From assembly GCA_947034895.1 (NCBI GenBank), contig OX344762.1, positions 28,562,760 to 28,626,759 of the forward strand: 64,000 nucleotides of DNA, read 5' to 3'. Each line of letters begins with the position of its first letter. The first letter of the stretch is position 1. Shown here piece after piece: positions 1-12,500 of this stretch. Under the pieces are notes generated by a model. The model was given only the letters and a program-made list of their open reading frames with translations. It was not told where the DNA came from and did no database searches. The position numbers were made by a program, and so were the translations under genes. This stretch comes from Rhytidiadelphus loreus (taxonomy: Eukaryota > Streptophyta > Bryopsida > Hypnales > Hylocomiaceae).

Positions 1-79
1 ACACAAACATAAATCATAAGTGACTCCGACTTGGACTGCAGCCTTGCTTCAACACTGGTTCACAAAATTAAGCATTAAT

Positions 80-1290
80 ACAAACAACTTCCATTAGGCT
101 ACATGCATAACTTCATCTTAGACACAGTTTAACATTCAATCATGCAATACACAACATACACCAATTCGGCTTTAAATACAGTTTCATATTAATTCCGGAT
201 TGGTGAATAAATCACCGTTACAAATTGTTTTAATATCTTCTTCCAAATAGGCTATCACTAAATAATTTCAATTAATTCCTCTCGCCTCTCTTCCCCGTCT
301 CACACTGATATAAAACTGAAATCCAACTCGGGTAATTCTCACAACTTCCACACATACTGCATACTCATCACATCAATAAATCTCTATCTTCTCATATAGA
401 ATTTCCAATTAGGATTCTTAACATATTAAATTCCCATCACGCATCAGATCAACTAATCTTTTCATCTTCTAACTAAAAAAATTCCAACTAAACTTCCAGT
501 AATCTTCTCCGCTCCAACTACCCACTTGGATAATTTTTCAATCACCACATCTTCACATCTTGCACTTAACACCGCCATACACTGGCACACAGACATTTCC
601 AATTAGGACACAGATACACTCAAGACACACAAACACTCTGAATAACTCAGACTGACGCGGACACACACCCATACTCCCAACTGGGAATCAATCAAATGCA
701 CACAAGAATCAAACACACAAGGAAACAAATACGCAGCTTCCACTGACTGGGACACGCAACGGACTTCTTCAACACTGGGTAAGAAAAATGAAAAGAAAAA
801 CAACCCAAATAGGAGCCAAGGAAGCCGAAGACCAACCACCCCAACTAACTCAGCTGAACTTCCCAAAGCAACTGACAATCCAGTTCAGAAGAATTAACCA
901 CGACCCTGCTCGCCTGGACCCTTCATGAGATCCTAATCGGAAACCACAACCACCAACAGACTGACCAACTCAAAATATCCTTTTGGCTGACTTGACTAAC
1001 AACTTGACCATCCTAATTGGATTCCTCAACATACTAAAATCCATAAATGACCCAGTTTCCAACTTGGCAGGACTAACCCCATATCAATTGAACTTGTTAC
1101 ATCCGACTGGGAAACATTCAGCACCATCATCAACAAGACACATTGAAAATGACAACTGAAGCCAAAACAACCATACAAAACCACCCAAATTGGACCAAAA
1201 ACTCACAATAAGCCTCAAAAAGGTCCTCACTTTACCCCAAAATGGCACAAAAATTTGACAGCCTTGACACCCCAGTCGGTTATCTACAGT
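80..1290. repeat. AC-rich degenerate periodic DNA
   Basis: No convincing gene is seen in the first 2.28 kb. The plus strand is strongly A/C-rich. Short words such as TCCAATTAGGA, CCAACTTGG, CCCAACTGGGA and CCAAATAGG recur near 90, 160, 200, 243, 322, 405, 481, 518, 598, 675, 741, 771, 806, 930, 1012, 1049, 1101 and 1187. Spacings are often 35-43 bp or about twice that. This looks like a decayed minisatellite with a unit near 39 bp, judged by eye only. Open frames here have the low-complexity composition of the repeat and are not taken as genes. The stretch 1300-2284 has no recognisable feature except the probable promoter and leader of the next gene. Confidence 0.4.
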
Positions 1291-2284
1291 TGGAAACCAC
1301 AAATCTTTCAGCAAACCAAAAATCAAGGCAATATCAGGCACTGACGCTCCACACTTATGCAGACTTTTTGCTTGGCTGCCTATTTTTGTCTTATCCAATT
1401 TCTCCAATTCTCTTCTTGATTTGACTTGTTGCATCGGTGCAAATTCGCATAGTAACCAGAAATTCCGGTTACTTCCTAACTTTCCAAGATGGTCAGTAAC
1501 ATCAGCTATGTAGTATTGTCAAAGTTTCTTCCTGAAACCGTATGTTTTGGAAGCAGCCATGTACTTGTGGTCTTCAAGAATTATAGCCAATACTTCATGA
1601 ATTCAATCATGTGAAATAGAACCATGCTAAGCTCTTGCAAAGGCAATAGGAAAAACTAAAACTAAAACTAAAAAATGCAACTTGTAAGCCTTGTTGAATG
1701 TTTGAAATACAGCCAAATACGGCACTTTCACAAAGTGCACTGCATACCAAGAATTTTCTAATAACTTAGAATCACTCAAAAAAATGGTTGAAAAATTGTA
1801 TTGCTAGTCAACTGTTGCCATGTTCTATTGCAAAAATCTCATCCCTAGAAAACTTCAATACAAAAATCAAATATTGATGTGTACACAGAACATTGGCAAG
1901 AGCAGCCAAATACAGGCCTCTTCAATTGTATCCAACATCCTAAAGGGGTTAATGCTTGCTCCATTTCAGAGCTTACACTGTGGCTGTTTTGGTACACCGT
2001 AGGCAGCATTCCACTTGGGTTCCACGGCCTGTGCCACTTGGCATTCACACTCCTGCATTCCATCCTGCCTCCCATGGCCACCTTCACTTTCCAATTGCAC
2101 CTCTTTTCTTTCACAGCCGATCTTCCTTGGGGCCCATCCGTCTTTCTGTAACTTTTCTGCATTCCTAAAGTTCCTCTTCGTCGCCATTGCAGTGATTCTG
2201 GATCGAGCCGGGGAATGGTAAATTATTCGTGGGTCGATCGAGATCGAGTCGTTTGAACGTTGGTCTTACCAATTCATTGTCGCC

Positions 2285-3356
2285 ATGCAGAAAGCATTGA
2301 TGGCTGCTGCGTCGCGGACCAGTTTGTTCAGCCACTTTGGTGGCCGGTATGGCGATACGTCTCTGAAATTGCAGAGTAACAACTATGCGCGAGGATTCAC
2401 ATTGGCGTGGAAAGGCCATATGGTGACCCGAGCAGGGCAGCAAATCGAGCAGGTCGCCGGTCAGGACCCTAAAGTGGAGATGGACTCGGAAGACGAAGAA
2501 GAGACCGCTTCCCCCAGCCATCCCCATACGCGCAAGGCTTACAGGTCTAGTTGCACCTCACTCGTGTATACTGCAACTCCAAGAAATTTCCTTGAATTTA
2601 TTGCAGAAGCCTTAGTGCAGCAAACCCTAAGTGCTGGCTCATGTTAGTTCGAAGGTTAGGTTTTCGTTCATGCGCCATGCTCATGACTGGGGACCTCATT
2701 GCGTGTAGGTTATGTTTACTAAATTTCAAATCTCATTACAATGCTCCGTATGTTTCGGAAACCGCGAACACCGATTGATTGCTTTTAGTGTGAATCGTAA
2801 GAACCAGCTGTTCAGTGTGTGCTCTGTTTGAGTGGGTCATTACATGAGTTTGAGCAATTTTCATTTGCCACAGAATGTGATGGTCCTTACTGAGTTGTAT
2901 AAGTCGTGTATGAGTTACTGAGCATCCACAGTGTAGAATTACAATTCAAATTTCCTTTCACAACGTGCTAAGCATCGCGACCCAGCTGGGCCGGGAAGGA
3001 TGTGGAAGCAATGGAACACATGTCCCGGAGCTGTCAAAGTGGTGACCCGATATGGTTGCTGCTGATTAGAGTATTGGATGGTGATTCTGAACCTAGTTGA
3101 CTGCTGCACCTTTAGATGAAACGCAGTTTTGAACTGTGTCTGGAGACCCTACATACTCAACAATACTTTGTTTTGCTGCAGGGACGACATGGAGGAGTCA
3201 TACGGTATTGGGTACGCCACTCGAGCGTCGGATATGGGCTATGGAGAGAGGTATGGAGAGACAGTGAAAGCCATCTTGAAAAAGAAGCATGACAAGATGG
3301 AGATGCAACAGGGTGCATCCGCAGAGCGGGATCAGAATGCTGATGCCTGTAAGTGA
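2285..3356 (+). CDS. Two-exon small protein of unknown function, possible organelle leader
   Basis: Exon 1 is 2285-2544 and exon 2 is 3182-3356, joined by a GT-AG intron (donor GTCTAG, acceptor CTGCAG). The split AG|G codon gives Arg at the junction, and the frame then stays open to TGA, for 144 residues. The N terminus (MQKALMAAASRTSLF...) is rich in Ala, Ser and Arg and lacks acidic residues for about 20 positions, as in mitochondrial or plastid leaders. The middle has an acidic cluster (DSEDEEE, about residues 68-74). The C-terminal exon has a Gly/Tyr-rich stretch (YGIGYATRASDMGYGERYGE) and then a Lys-rich helix. I do not recognise the family. The donor is weak, so the exact splice is provisional. 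Confidence 0.5.
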
Positions 3357-6113
3357 ACTCTTCCGTAATTCTTTCCTTCTAATAGTGCACATTTGCCTTC
3401 CTGCTGGAGGATTCTATTCGCGTCACTCTAAGTATTTTAATCAATATAAAGGAAGCCGCTTTCGACTTCTTTGGGAGATCAATGTGTGGAGAGCTCACTA
3501 GAGCCGAATCTGTTGAGATCAATTTGTTTATCACTATGTATGAATTTCCCACGCAATTTTAAAGTGGGGGTTTTAGACCACTTTATGTGACTATAAGTGA
3601 CTGTAAATAACCCCATTTCCAGTCAAAGATCGGCAGCCACGGACATTTTGCCAAGTCATGCTTAAACCCAACTTGCTAATTGAAGGCCAACCAAGTGCAT
3701 TGAAGGAGATGAGTTGCTGCTGCAAACAGTGTAGGAATGGATCAGTTCCAGAACGATTTTGGTATTCTCTGGGGCCAAGCCATGGAGCCCCCAAATGCTT
3801 GCGAAATGATCTGAAAAAATGACAGAGTTGACGAATTAGCTTGAATTAAGATGTTTCAGATTGAATGTTTATTTTAAAGTATCTGAAGATCGAATCTTGT
3901 TTGCCCGTGTTGACAGTTGTTGATACTGAGTATGATACGACTCAAGGGGAGCCTGTTGCGCAAAAAGAAGTTGGAAGGCATTCTCATAGCTCCAGTGCAT
4001 TCGAGGCTGAGCGAACTGAGTAGAGTGGTGGAATGGGTACTTGCACATGATCAATCGCTCCAGGCAGTATGATGTAATTAATATTGTGGTCAACAAGTTT
4101 AGAGTCGGGCTCACTGACTTGAGAGCGCCTAGAATGACTGCAAGTGACTTAATTTTTTATGAAATCCGCTAGTTTTGTCTAATACTTCGCGTATATGTCG
4201 ATGGTTTATTAAGAAGTGGTGAAGCGTTGAGAGCGGGGACTCAGAATAGCTAGTTTGAGCAAATTTCGAAAATGAAAAACAGTGTGAGTAAATACCATTC
4301 ACTGGTTTAGGAGAGATTTGCATCAAGTTTGTTGCGAGTATTATGGAGGATATTGCAAGGATTCTAAATTCTGCAGAGAGTGAGGTTCCTACCACTAAGC
4401 TATGTACACACTTATTGATAATGGGTGGTATAAAATTCTGAGTTCTTCAATTCCAATGTATGAGAGTGAGGTTCTTTTGTGGATGTACTCGACCTTTTGC
4501 CTTCAAGAGTTTTCAGTTACGCTGTTTCTTGCAATCACACAGAAACCTTGTTAACCCTTTAAGGTAGGCCTCCTTATTGTGGACATCTGACTATCTCCTT
4601 CACTCTAGGAATGGTTATAGTAGAGCCATATAAGAAGTCTGAATGTGCCTCACTTGAATAAATGAAGTGATGCATATTTTCGAGATGACAGAACATGCTT
4701 AGGAGTGTCTTAGTTAGTGGCCATTTTAGGGATTTGATATTGTGACCATTTTAGTGAGGAGAATGACCATTATGGGTTTACATTTTTTTGTCAATTTGGG
4801 GGGGCCAATGGCATTTAATATGGGCTTTAGGGTGTACTTCAAAAATGTATAATTAATTCATACTTTGTCAATAAAAAAATAAAAATTGATACTTCTCCAA
4901 CCTTCCAATTGTAAGTAATCATATCACAAGTTGTTACCACATTAGAGTAGCTTCCTTGTAGTGTCTCCTACCCATGGGAGTATATTGATGCTAGAAGACT
5001 ATAAAATATTAGTGCAATATTTTTTAAACTTATAAATCTCTTTCTGGCTTATGTAACAACATAAGAAAGTATGTAAAGGATTTCATAGTAAGTGTCAATA
5101 TGGAATGATGGTTTGCATTACAAAAAATGTGAACCTTGAAGAAGGTTGTTACAAAGTTGTTTGATTTTTGGCCATAGTGTAAATATAGGGAAATAAAATG
5201 ATGATTTTATTTATTTATTTGAAATAAAAAATAAAAAATAAAAAAATATTTTTGTAACCGCCAATTTGATTTAGCACTAGTAGTGCCCCGTTAGATTCGA
5301 AAAAAGATTATTTTTTAATGGCTTTTTCGTTGTAATTGCACTATTGCCTAAAAAACTCATAGCTCTCTACAGGCTTGAAATTTTTCCTAATGGTGATTGG
5401 AGTCATCCAATCTTTTAAAGGTAGAACAAAGAGTGTCACAAATAAGGTAATGATGCCACTTCCTCTCATTTAGAAATCTTCTTCCTAATCAATTACGTGG
5501 GTGATTGAAGATTTGACTAATGGTTCGGGTGGAAAATCATAACAATAATATGTAAAGGTGTGTAGTTATTGTGCCATATCTAGAAAATGTCCCACGCAAG
5601 GGACAAATTGAAAGTAGAATAGGAAGATTCATGTATTTTTGATGAATGTATGAGTGAGAACTTCCTAAATTTATAAAACTTTTCTCTTTCGATAGCCTTT
5701 GACTAGCTCCTTGTACTCCAAGGGAAGGTAAAGTCCAAAAATGTTTGATGAGTGGCTTTCAAGTAAACTGCCAAAACGAAGATTTCATCTATTCATATGT
5801 AAGAGCCCATCTCCATTGGAGCCTGGACCTTCAATTCTAAATGGGTCCGGGAGGCCCCATTGGCCTGGGGCACCTGGCTAGAGATCCAGGCTCCAACCCA
5901 TGCAACTAGGAAGCGCAGGGCTAGAAGGGTCGTACCCTCCCCTTGGATATCCTATTTTTACGGATTTCTTGACTCTTGTGAACTGCTAGTAAACTAGTGT
6001 TGTGAAAAAGGGGGGAGGGGCCCTCCAGGTCTAGTTCTCCAAGCACATGGAATGCCGTTGAAGGTAGGGCGTCCTCCGACTTGGAAGTCTGGACCTCTCC
6101 AGTGCTTAGAGAT
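3357..6113. other. Intergenic, no gene seen
   Basis: About 2.7 kb downstream of the first gene. The beginning probably holds its 3' UTR. The rest is AT-rich with homopolymer runs. A more GC-rich patch at about 5810-6110 contains repeated words (GGACC, GGCCC) but no coding potential I can support. Confidence 0.5.
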
Positions 6114-6364
6114 CTACACTAAATAGTGAAATTAGGTTACACTAATTTCTCGACATTCTACACTATATAAATACGTATTGTTTCTTTACAATAATTTACT
6201 ACTTTTTTGAATTAAAAATTTATGCATGTGGGACTTATGAACCTCTATGTGTACAAACAGAAAAAACAGTAGACATATTTGTTGATTGGTTGGTTTGTAA
6301 AGTGATTTTCTTGAAGTAAGGCAACCTAATTGTTAAGGCAACCTAATTTCACTATTTAGTGTAG
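6114..6364. mobile_element. 251-bp MITE-like element with perfect 25-bp terminal inverted repeats
   Basis: Positions 6114-6138 are the exact reverse complement of 6340-6364 (ends CTACACTAAATAGTG and its complement). The interior is AT-rich and non-coding. If the outermost CTA/TAG is left out, the ends read CACTAAATAGTG, flanked by TA on both sides, which could be a TA target-site duplication. The superfamily is unassigned. Confidence 0.7.
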
Positions 6365-7179
6365 TTCTGTAAAGGAGACCGGCCCTAATTTGGGGTTTAC
6401 TTGCGCCCTTGATAGGGCTGCGTTTTTCCAGGGGTCTACATTGCACAATTTCCTTGCAGTGCAAGTAAAGGTATGTTTTTCAATTTTACCCTAAAAATTC
6501 CGTTAAATAGTTTTTCTGTGAACTCGTAAGAGATTGACTCAATACTAAGTTATGTTTTATCATATCCATGTGACGCGTGCAGGTCTGGACAGCAAGCTGC
6601 CAGATGGAGCTTCACCCAAGAAAATATAGATTAATATCGTGAGACTCATTTCAAATATGAAGCTGATAAGAACGAACACTAATAACTTACACATGCTGTT
6701 AGCCAAAGGGCTAAGAAAGGTATGCTTCATCATCATCCAACTGGCCCTCTTCTACCCACCAACATTTGCAGGAGATGTGGATCAATCTATGTCTCAAGCG
6801 AATAACCAAATCTATGGTGGCCGACCTCATTCCGACCACTTAAGCAATTTAGGAGAAAAATCCCCCCTACAAAGAAAGAGATTTGAGGAGGGTTCCAAAA
6901 ATTATTCCTTTTTTTCCGTCAAAAATGAAATAATTATGAATTTTTTTTTGTAAAGATTCCGTTCAATCCATTCTTGTTATATAGGGCACCGTATTTCCAA
7001 CCATAGGCTAATTACAAAATTGATCATGCTTCAGAGTAGGTGATAATTGTGACTTCAAATTTACATCTTGTGATCATTGTATACATTCAATGTACACCAC
7101 CCCAACATTTGTGTTGCATAAGCTGTCACCTAAGCATGTAAGTTGTCACAACTAATCGGAAACCAAGCAATCTAACTAA

Positions 7180-7564
7180 GGTGAAGGCACCCAAAAGTGT
7201 CCATGTACCTATTCTTGTACTTTAGAGTGCCTCTTAATGTATCCCTGGACTTTAGTTAATGTGTCCTTCATATACTTATCTTTGATTTGCTAACGCATTT
7301 GAAGGACACATACTTAATTTTGATTTGCTAATTATTAATTTTTGCAGATTTCAGTTGAGGGTCCACCTACATGACAATTTCAATGGCTAGGTAACCGATA
7401 CTTTGAAAAACCATAGAAATTACATACCACATCCAAAAAATCTTTTTTTTTTTTTTAATTATCCATGATTTTCACTTGCTAATAGTACAAAAATATCATT
7501 TTTAGGAAAAGGTGTCTACAACTATGCCCAATTGCTTATATTGACGGTTTTGGATGTTTCCACC
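7180..7564. mobile_element. MITE family B, copy 1 (about 385 bp)
   Basis: The ends are GGTGAAGGCACCCAAAA on the left and the near-complement TTTTGGATGTTTCCACC on the right. The element is followed by TTAA (7565-7568) and preceded by CTAA (7176-7179), a probable TTAA target duplication with one change. The body aligns by eye along almost its whole length, in the same orientation, with 55478-55854. It includes a shared block reading CATAGAAATTACATACCACA and a poly-T run. There is no coding capacity, so this is a non-autonomous DNA transposon. Confidence 0.7.
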
Positions 7565-7649
7565 TTAATGAAAATAGGTTGTAATTGGAAAGAGGTTGGC
7601 TAACTCAGCAGTATTTTGTACTATGTGGAGCAGGCAAAGTTAATCCTTG

Positions 7650-7870
7650 AACGTTGAAGGGGTGATGTTCAAAATCATCCTTTTGTATTACCGAGTGAAT
7701 CATTGGTCAAAGAAATAGCAAAAGCACCTATTGAAAATCAAAGTACTGTAGGAAATCTTTCCTTTCCAAACCTAATTCCAAGGATGAATAGTTGCACTTT
7801 CATCCTACATTCAAAAATTCCTTGTCATCCATCGGTCATTTGGTGTCCGTGTCGACATTAAGGGTTAATA
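7650..7870. repeat. Dispersed repeat, copy 1 (paired with 52985-53190)
   Basis: This stretch and 52985-53190 share ordered words in the same orientation: AATCATCCTTTT, AGTGAATCATT, CAAGGATGAATA, ATCATCCATC or CATCCATC, and GTCCGTGT. Identity is moderate and there are indels. In both places it lies next to a copy of MITE family A, so it may be the remnant of a larger element that hosted or co-moved with that MITE. Confidence 0.5.
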
Positions 7871-8039
7871 GCCGATTTTGTGCAACATTGCAGTAATGAC
7901 GAGGAAAAATCAAGACATGTCACTCGAATGAAATGTCGAAATATGATTTTGGAAGATTAGGTAGTTTGAAACCTAACGTGAACCAAGAACTGAGGAAGGA
8001 ATAAGCGTTCTAAAATACGATCTATGATTCAAGACATAA

Positions 8040-8574
8040 GGTAAACTAGCCTGTGACAGGCAGAATGGCTGGTTTGCCATGTTCACATTTTTGAAAAAAA
8101 ATTTAAAAAATTCTCTATGAAGATAAACATGAGGAATGCAGAGAGCAAGTGAAATTTTATTTTTTGGACAAAAAATGAATTTTTTATGAATTTTTGAAGT
8201 TGGCTTTAAAGAATCTGTAGACTACTCCAAATCAACAGAAAAGTGTTTCCATGATGGTCATCTAATCACCTCATGCAGTCAAAACATTTTCTAACATAGC
8301 TCCAAGATTTCCTAATATGGACATGACATGAAAGAATTACAAAATAACTTTTTACTACCAGTTTACACTGAAAATGGGTAAGTGTCCTAAGACAGTTACC
8401 AATAACTTCATGACCATTTCCCAAGGCTTTGATTATGGCCACAAATTAATCAAATGCAATTCTAACCCCATTTATTGGAAAAAGTTTGTCATGGGTTGAT
8501 TTAAGCCTGTAATGTAATGGGTAGTTCTCTAGGAGCCTGTCATAGGCGATTTGCCTGTCATAGGCTGGTTTACC
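8040..8574. mobile_element. MITE family A, copy 1 (535 bp, TTAA target site)
   Basis: The ends are GGTAAACTAGCCTGTGACAGG on the left and the near-complement of GGTAAACCAGCCTATGACAGG on the right. TTAA follows at 8575-8578 and ATAA precedes at 8036-8039, consistent with a TTAA duplication with one change. The interior matches, in reverse orientation, the element at 52200-52738; both share CTAATATGG, TTTTCTAACAT and GGACATGACAT in complementary order. No ORF. A TTAA target is typical of piggyBac-type transposition, but the GGTAAAC terminus is not a usual piggyBac end, so the superfamily stays open. Confidence 0.75.
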
Positions 8575-9233
8575 TTAAGTGAAATTGAAGCAGAACGGTT
8601 GCATGACACGTGAATTTCAACTGGATTCGTATTGTGAGAACATGGACGATTTGAGGAGAGAGATGCTGCAGAGAATGTGTTCATGGTATCAATCAGTGGT
8701 TGCTTTTGTCAAAGCACGCTAACAAACATTGTAAGAGCGCAGCCAATTCCTTAAAATGCATGAGAACTTCAACGGAGTGTACCACAAAAAATTTCATAAT
8801 GATCTTTGGAAACAATGGAGTTGCAGATTGCTGCATGAAGGCCATGATGCACGAGTACGCAACAATTTCTCTGAAGCTTCAAAAATTGGTTTTCAATTCA
8901 TTACCCTCGGCGACAGTCCTTGAAAATTCACAACCAAGTCGTGTGAAGAAATCGAACTGTGCTAAAACATTTAGCTCACACCTACGAGAGCAACATTTAT
9001 TCAACAGACTAGAGAAACTCAGCCTCGTTTCAAGGCGAAAGTTCTTTTCCGCGCAATGCTTAAGCATATGTAAAAAATTGGCGGCAGACACCTAGCTGTA
9101 CACACCGACCAAAATACTGTCGGCCATCTTAATCATATTTTTTGTACTACCTAGCAAACTCTCTATACACAAAAAAGAATTATAATCAAGAAAGAAACAT
9201 GAAGTCCACGCTCAAAATACTCGAGCTGACTGC

Positions 9234-9437
9234 TTAGAAATGTTTTCTATACTGAGTTCCGCATCGAGAACAAATGATGCGGTTCTTGTGGGAGCAGCAG
9301 ACAGGAATGCAGCAGAAGCGGAACATGCTGCGCACTCGCACAGCACTGATGGATCCACCACAGTTTCTACACACGCCGTTGGTAGGGCGGCTGCCGACCA
9401 CCTTCCTCGACTCATCGCAGACTAAACAGCACACCAT
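9234..9437 (-). CDS. Small zinc-ribbon protein (67 aa)
   Basis: The 67-residue protein has two CxxC knuckles, Cys23/Cys26 (VCRNCGG) and Cys56/Cys59 (ICSRCG), as expected for one zinc ribbon. More cysteines lie at 3, 4, 7, 42, 43, 47 and 48. Its layout (MVCCLVCDE start, CRNCGG, then FxFCCIPVCC, then CSRCG near the C terminus) matches a plant family of very short proteins that databases often mislabel as methionyl-tRNA synthetase; the molecular role is unknown. I chose the ATG at 9437 because the first residues match this family. The frame is open upstream to about 9509, but an acceptor-like TTTACAG near 9485 suggests a 5' UTR intron there. Confidence 0.65.
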   Translation of the reverse strand: MVCCLVCDESRKVVGSRPTNGVCRNCGGSISAVRVRSMFRFCCIPVCCSHKNRIICSRCGTQYRKHF

Positions 9438-9509
9438 GGTGACAATTACAAAATAGCGCTCTCGATCAAGTCTCTTAGCTTCCTGTAAACCCAAAGCAGA
9501 GTATTCCAA

Positions 9510-12500
9510 TCAGATCACAATTACAAAACCTCTTCACACAACTCACGTTGAACTTCCAACCACCCTACCGTAATCGCTGTATTATATTACAAACCGCTCG
9601 ATCGAAACTTTTCCAAAACACAAGCAGAATACAGAAACTGAAAACCTAATAGGAATTCTACCTGAAGAAAATTGAACTCTCCACCGAAACGAAGAATGAG
9701 AAGCAGCTGCTCCGATCTCTTGGAAGTCTCAAAACCAGCTTGAATGTGCTCGGTAAGGTAATCGGTCCGTTCAAACTAACGTATCGAAGATTGGAAACTC
9801 GAGTTGGTTTGATGATGGAGTGTGATGAAGGTTGTTTATGAAGGGGACTTGATGTTGGAATCGACGTTGGCGGGAAGACGCTTCGAGTAAGGTGGGTGCG
9901 CCACCTGGAGAGGCCCACCCAATGGGGCGCGCATGACGTGGAAGATAGTTTCCGAGGTTTTGTGGCGGTGGCGTCCGAGGGAGGTGACATGTCATGTAGT
10001 GACTAGTGAGTACCAACAACTCTCGCCGGCCGTCTGACAAGAGGAGGGTGCGACGAATGTTGAAGGTCGGCTGGTGAGTTGAGTTGCCTACTACTGTACC
10101 CCAGTGCTTGTGATGCTACTTGGGCCATGCAAATATATTAATTTATACAAAAAGTGCATTGTTTGGGTCAACAATGCAAGTTTGACTAAGGTACTAAGGA
10201 GAGCTGAATGGATGTTTATAGAAGAGCTGAATGGATGCATTGTTGCCATGTGACAAAAGTTTATATTGCATTTTTAATCCCTTAACCCCCTAATGATTGA
10301 AGTGACCATTTTGTGGTTGCTGCCCTTCTTCTTTGAGCTGACCGTTGTCAAATTTTGAATTTTTTTCTTTCAAAAAAATTTGTTTTTAGGAAGAAGACTG
10401 CGTTATGAATCCAATGACAGTAGTTTCATCAAGTTCTGAGTTAAACTCCACCTTGTGGAATTTTTTAACCCTTAAACACTCTGACGTCCATATTCTAGAT
10501 GATGAACAAAGGGCTTGGAGGCATTGTTTAGTCCAACTAACTTCTCATTCATCCAATGTAACATTTGAATCTTGAAAAGCCAACCTTCTTTAATGACCAA
10601 TTTCATGAAATTGTAGTAAATGATACTTTTGTAGAAAGATATAAGCAAAAATGTGCCAAATTTTGAAAAAAGATCGAGGTGATGAGGGATTAAAGTTCAA
10701 TGGTGTAGTGTAGTTTACAGCTCATTTTGGGGGGGTCGAGTTTGGGCATGGACTGAAAAGTCAGCCAACCAATGCTATTGTTGTCCACCTAAAAAAAGGT
10801 AGATCCAAGGAGCTGAAGGAGAAGACAAGTGTGCTTGTCCTTGTTTTTTTATACAAACACTACTTTCATTTCATAGTGCATTGCAAGCTCCACCCAAAAT
10901 TGCAAAATGACTAGAATGTTGTGGGATTTTAGATGAGCCTTCTCAACTTTCTTGTCTTTCACTGAGCACAAAAAGGTCGTCATTTCAAAATATTCTCACT
11001 AAGATATGCTCCTTCAAAGTGTAATGCCTTGTTTTTCCATTGACCCAAATAAAACTTCAAACTTAGATATCTAGGTCAAATAATGTGAATTCTTTTGATG
11101 TGCTCACTCTCATTGTGAACTACAAGATCATGTAGTTATACTCTATCCGATCTCAAGAAAAATGAACAAACAAACTTCTCAAGTTGGCTTGGTAGTTTTG
11201 ACTTTTTTGTAACGGTACACCCCTGTTGGATCATTAAGGGTTAAAAAGACGTAGATCCCTATTACTAAGATAGTCACCAAAATTGCTTCAATTATTGAAC
11301 CAATAAGTACATTTTTTGTTTCTGCAATAAGTAATGATGTCATCCATCAACCACTTTTCAAGACTCAACGTCCTTTAATGGTTAACCTTGGAAAGATGCA
11401 CCCCTTCGTGACCAATGTAGTCACCTAATTAAACTAATAGTTATACTCTTGATTCTATAGTTAATAATGAAGTCATCCATCGAACCTTTCAAGTTTGCAT
11501 CATTGTTATAGGGTTAAGCCAAGTGCTACATATATTTATAACTTTTATTTTCTTCAAAGTTATCTTTCATCTAATTACAATCTATTAGAAAGGTGGTATG
11601 GATATTGTTTAATGCACAAGTAGTTGCTACCTATCACAAAATGTCGATGTTTTTTTAATAGATATGTATTATACTTTACAAATTCACTGCATGTAGAGCG
11701 TTGTGTAACACTTTGAATAAAAATAACAAAAAAATTGATGTTCATATTATCTGACATTGATGACCTTATAGATTTGATAAATTAATTCTTAAATGATAGG
11801 GATCAAAACAGAAACAATGATGCTAGCATGTGATTATAGAGACGTGAGTCTACAAGCCTTGAACCTAATTGTAGGTATAGATGCATCTACAATCATTTGA
11901 AGGGGTTTATAGCATACATTAGGGGAAAATGAAGGTTTTGCAACTACAAAGAACAACTGATTTTTTAGTTGCATCATACATTTGCAACTAGTGTTAATTT
12001 TGGGACTTGTAGTCTCTAAATACAAGTCACAATAGTTGCAAAAGACAATGGGATTGTTTCTCATCCAATATTCTTTTGATGTAGTTGCCTATGTGGCATT
12101 TACTGCCACATAGATTTTGTAGATTTTATAGAGTGTAAATTATAATCTCGATGATTTGTAGATTTTAAAATTTTAGATCTACATTAGTTTTTTCTTAAAT
12201 TTTAGAAGTTCAAATATTGATATTTAATAGATTTCACTTATTTAGAAAATGTTATAATTTCATAAGTTCTAAAATTTCTTAGTTTTTAAATATTTTTAGG
12301 AATCTACAAATTGTAGAAATCTTAGAATTCTATTAACATAATTCCCTCCATAAGCATACAACTTACAAGTGTTATATGTCTAGCCTAATGGTACTCTACA
12401 CAATTGATGTGGGACAATTGATATACAACAATTGGAAAAAACACAATCATTGTACTATTGCAATTGTTTTCTAGTTGACTTGCAATTGCTTTCTAGTTGA

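Noticed and set aside
603..878. Minus-strand open frames in the first 1.5 kb
   Set aside because: Their residues reflect the AC-rich repeat composition, and no protein features are present.
8700..9095. 131-codon open frame on the plus strand
   Set aside because: Its composition is unremarkable, no family pattern or splice context is seen, and it lies just downstream of the opposite-strand zinc-ribbon gene.
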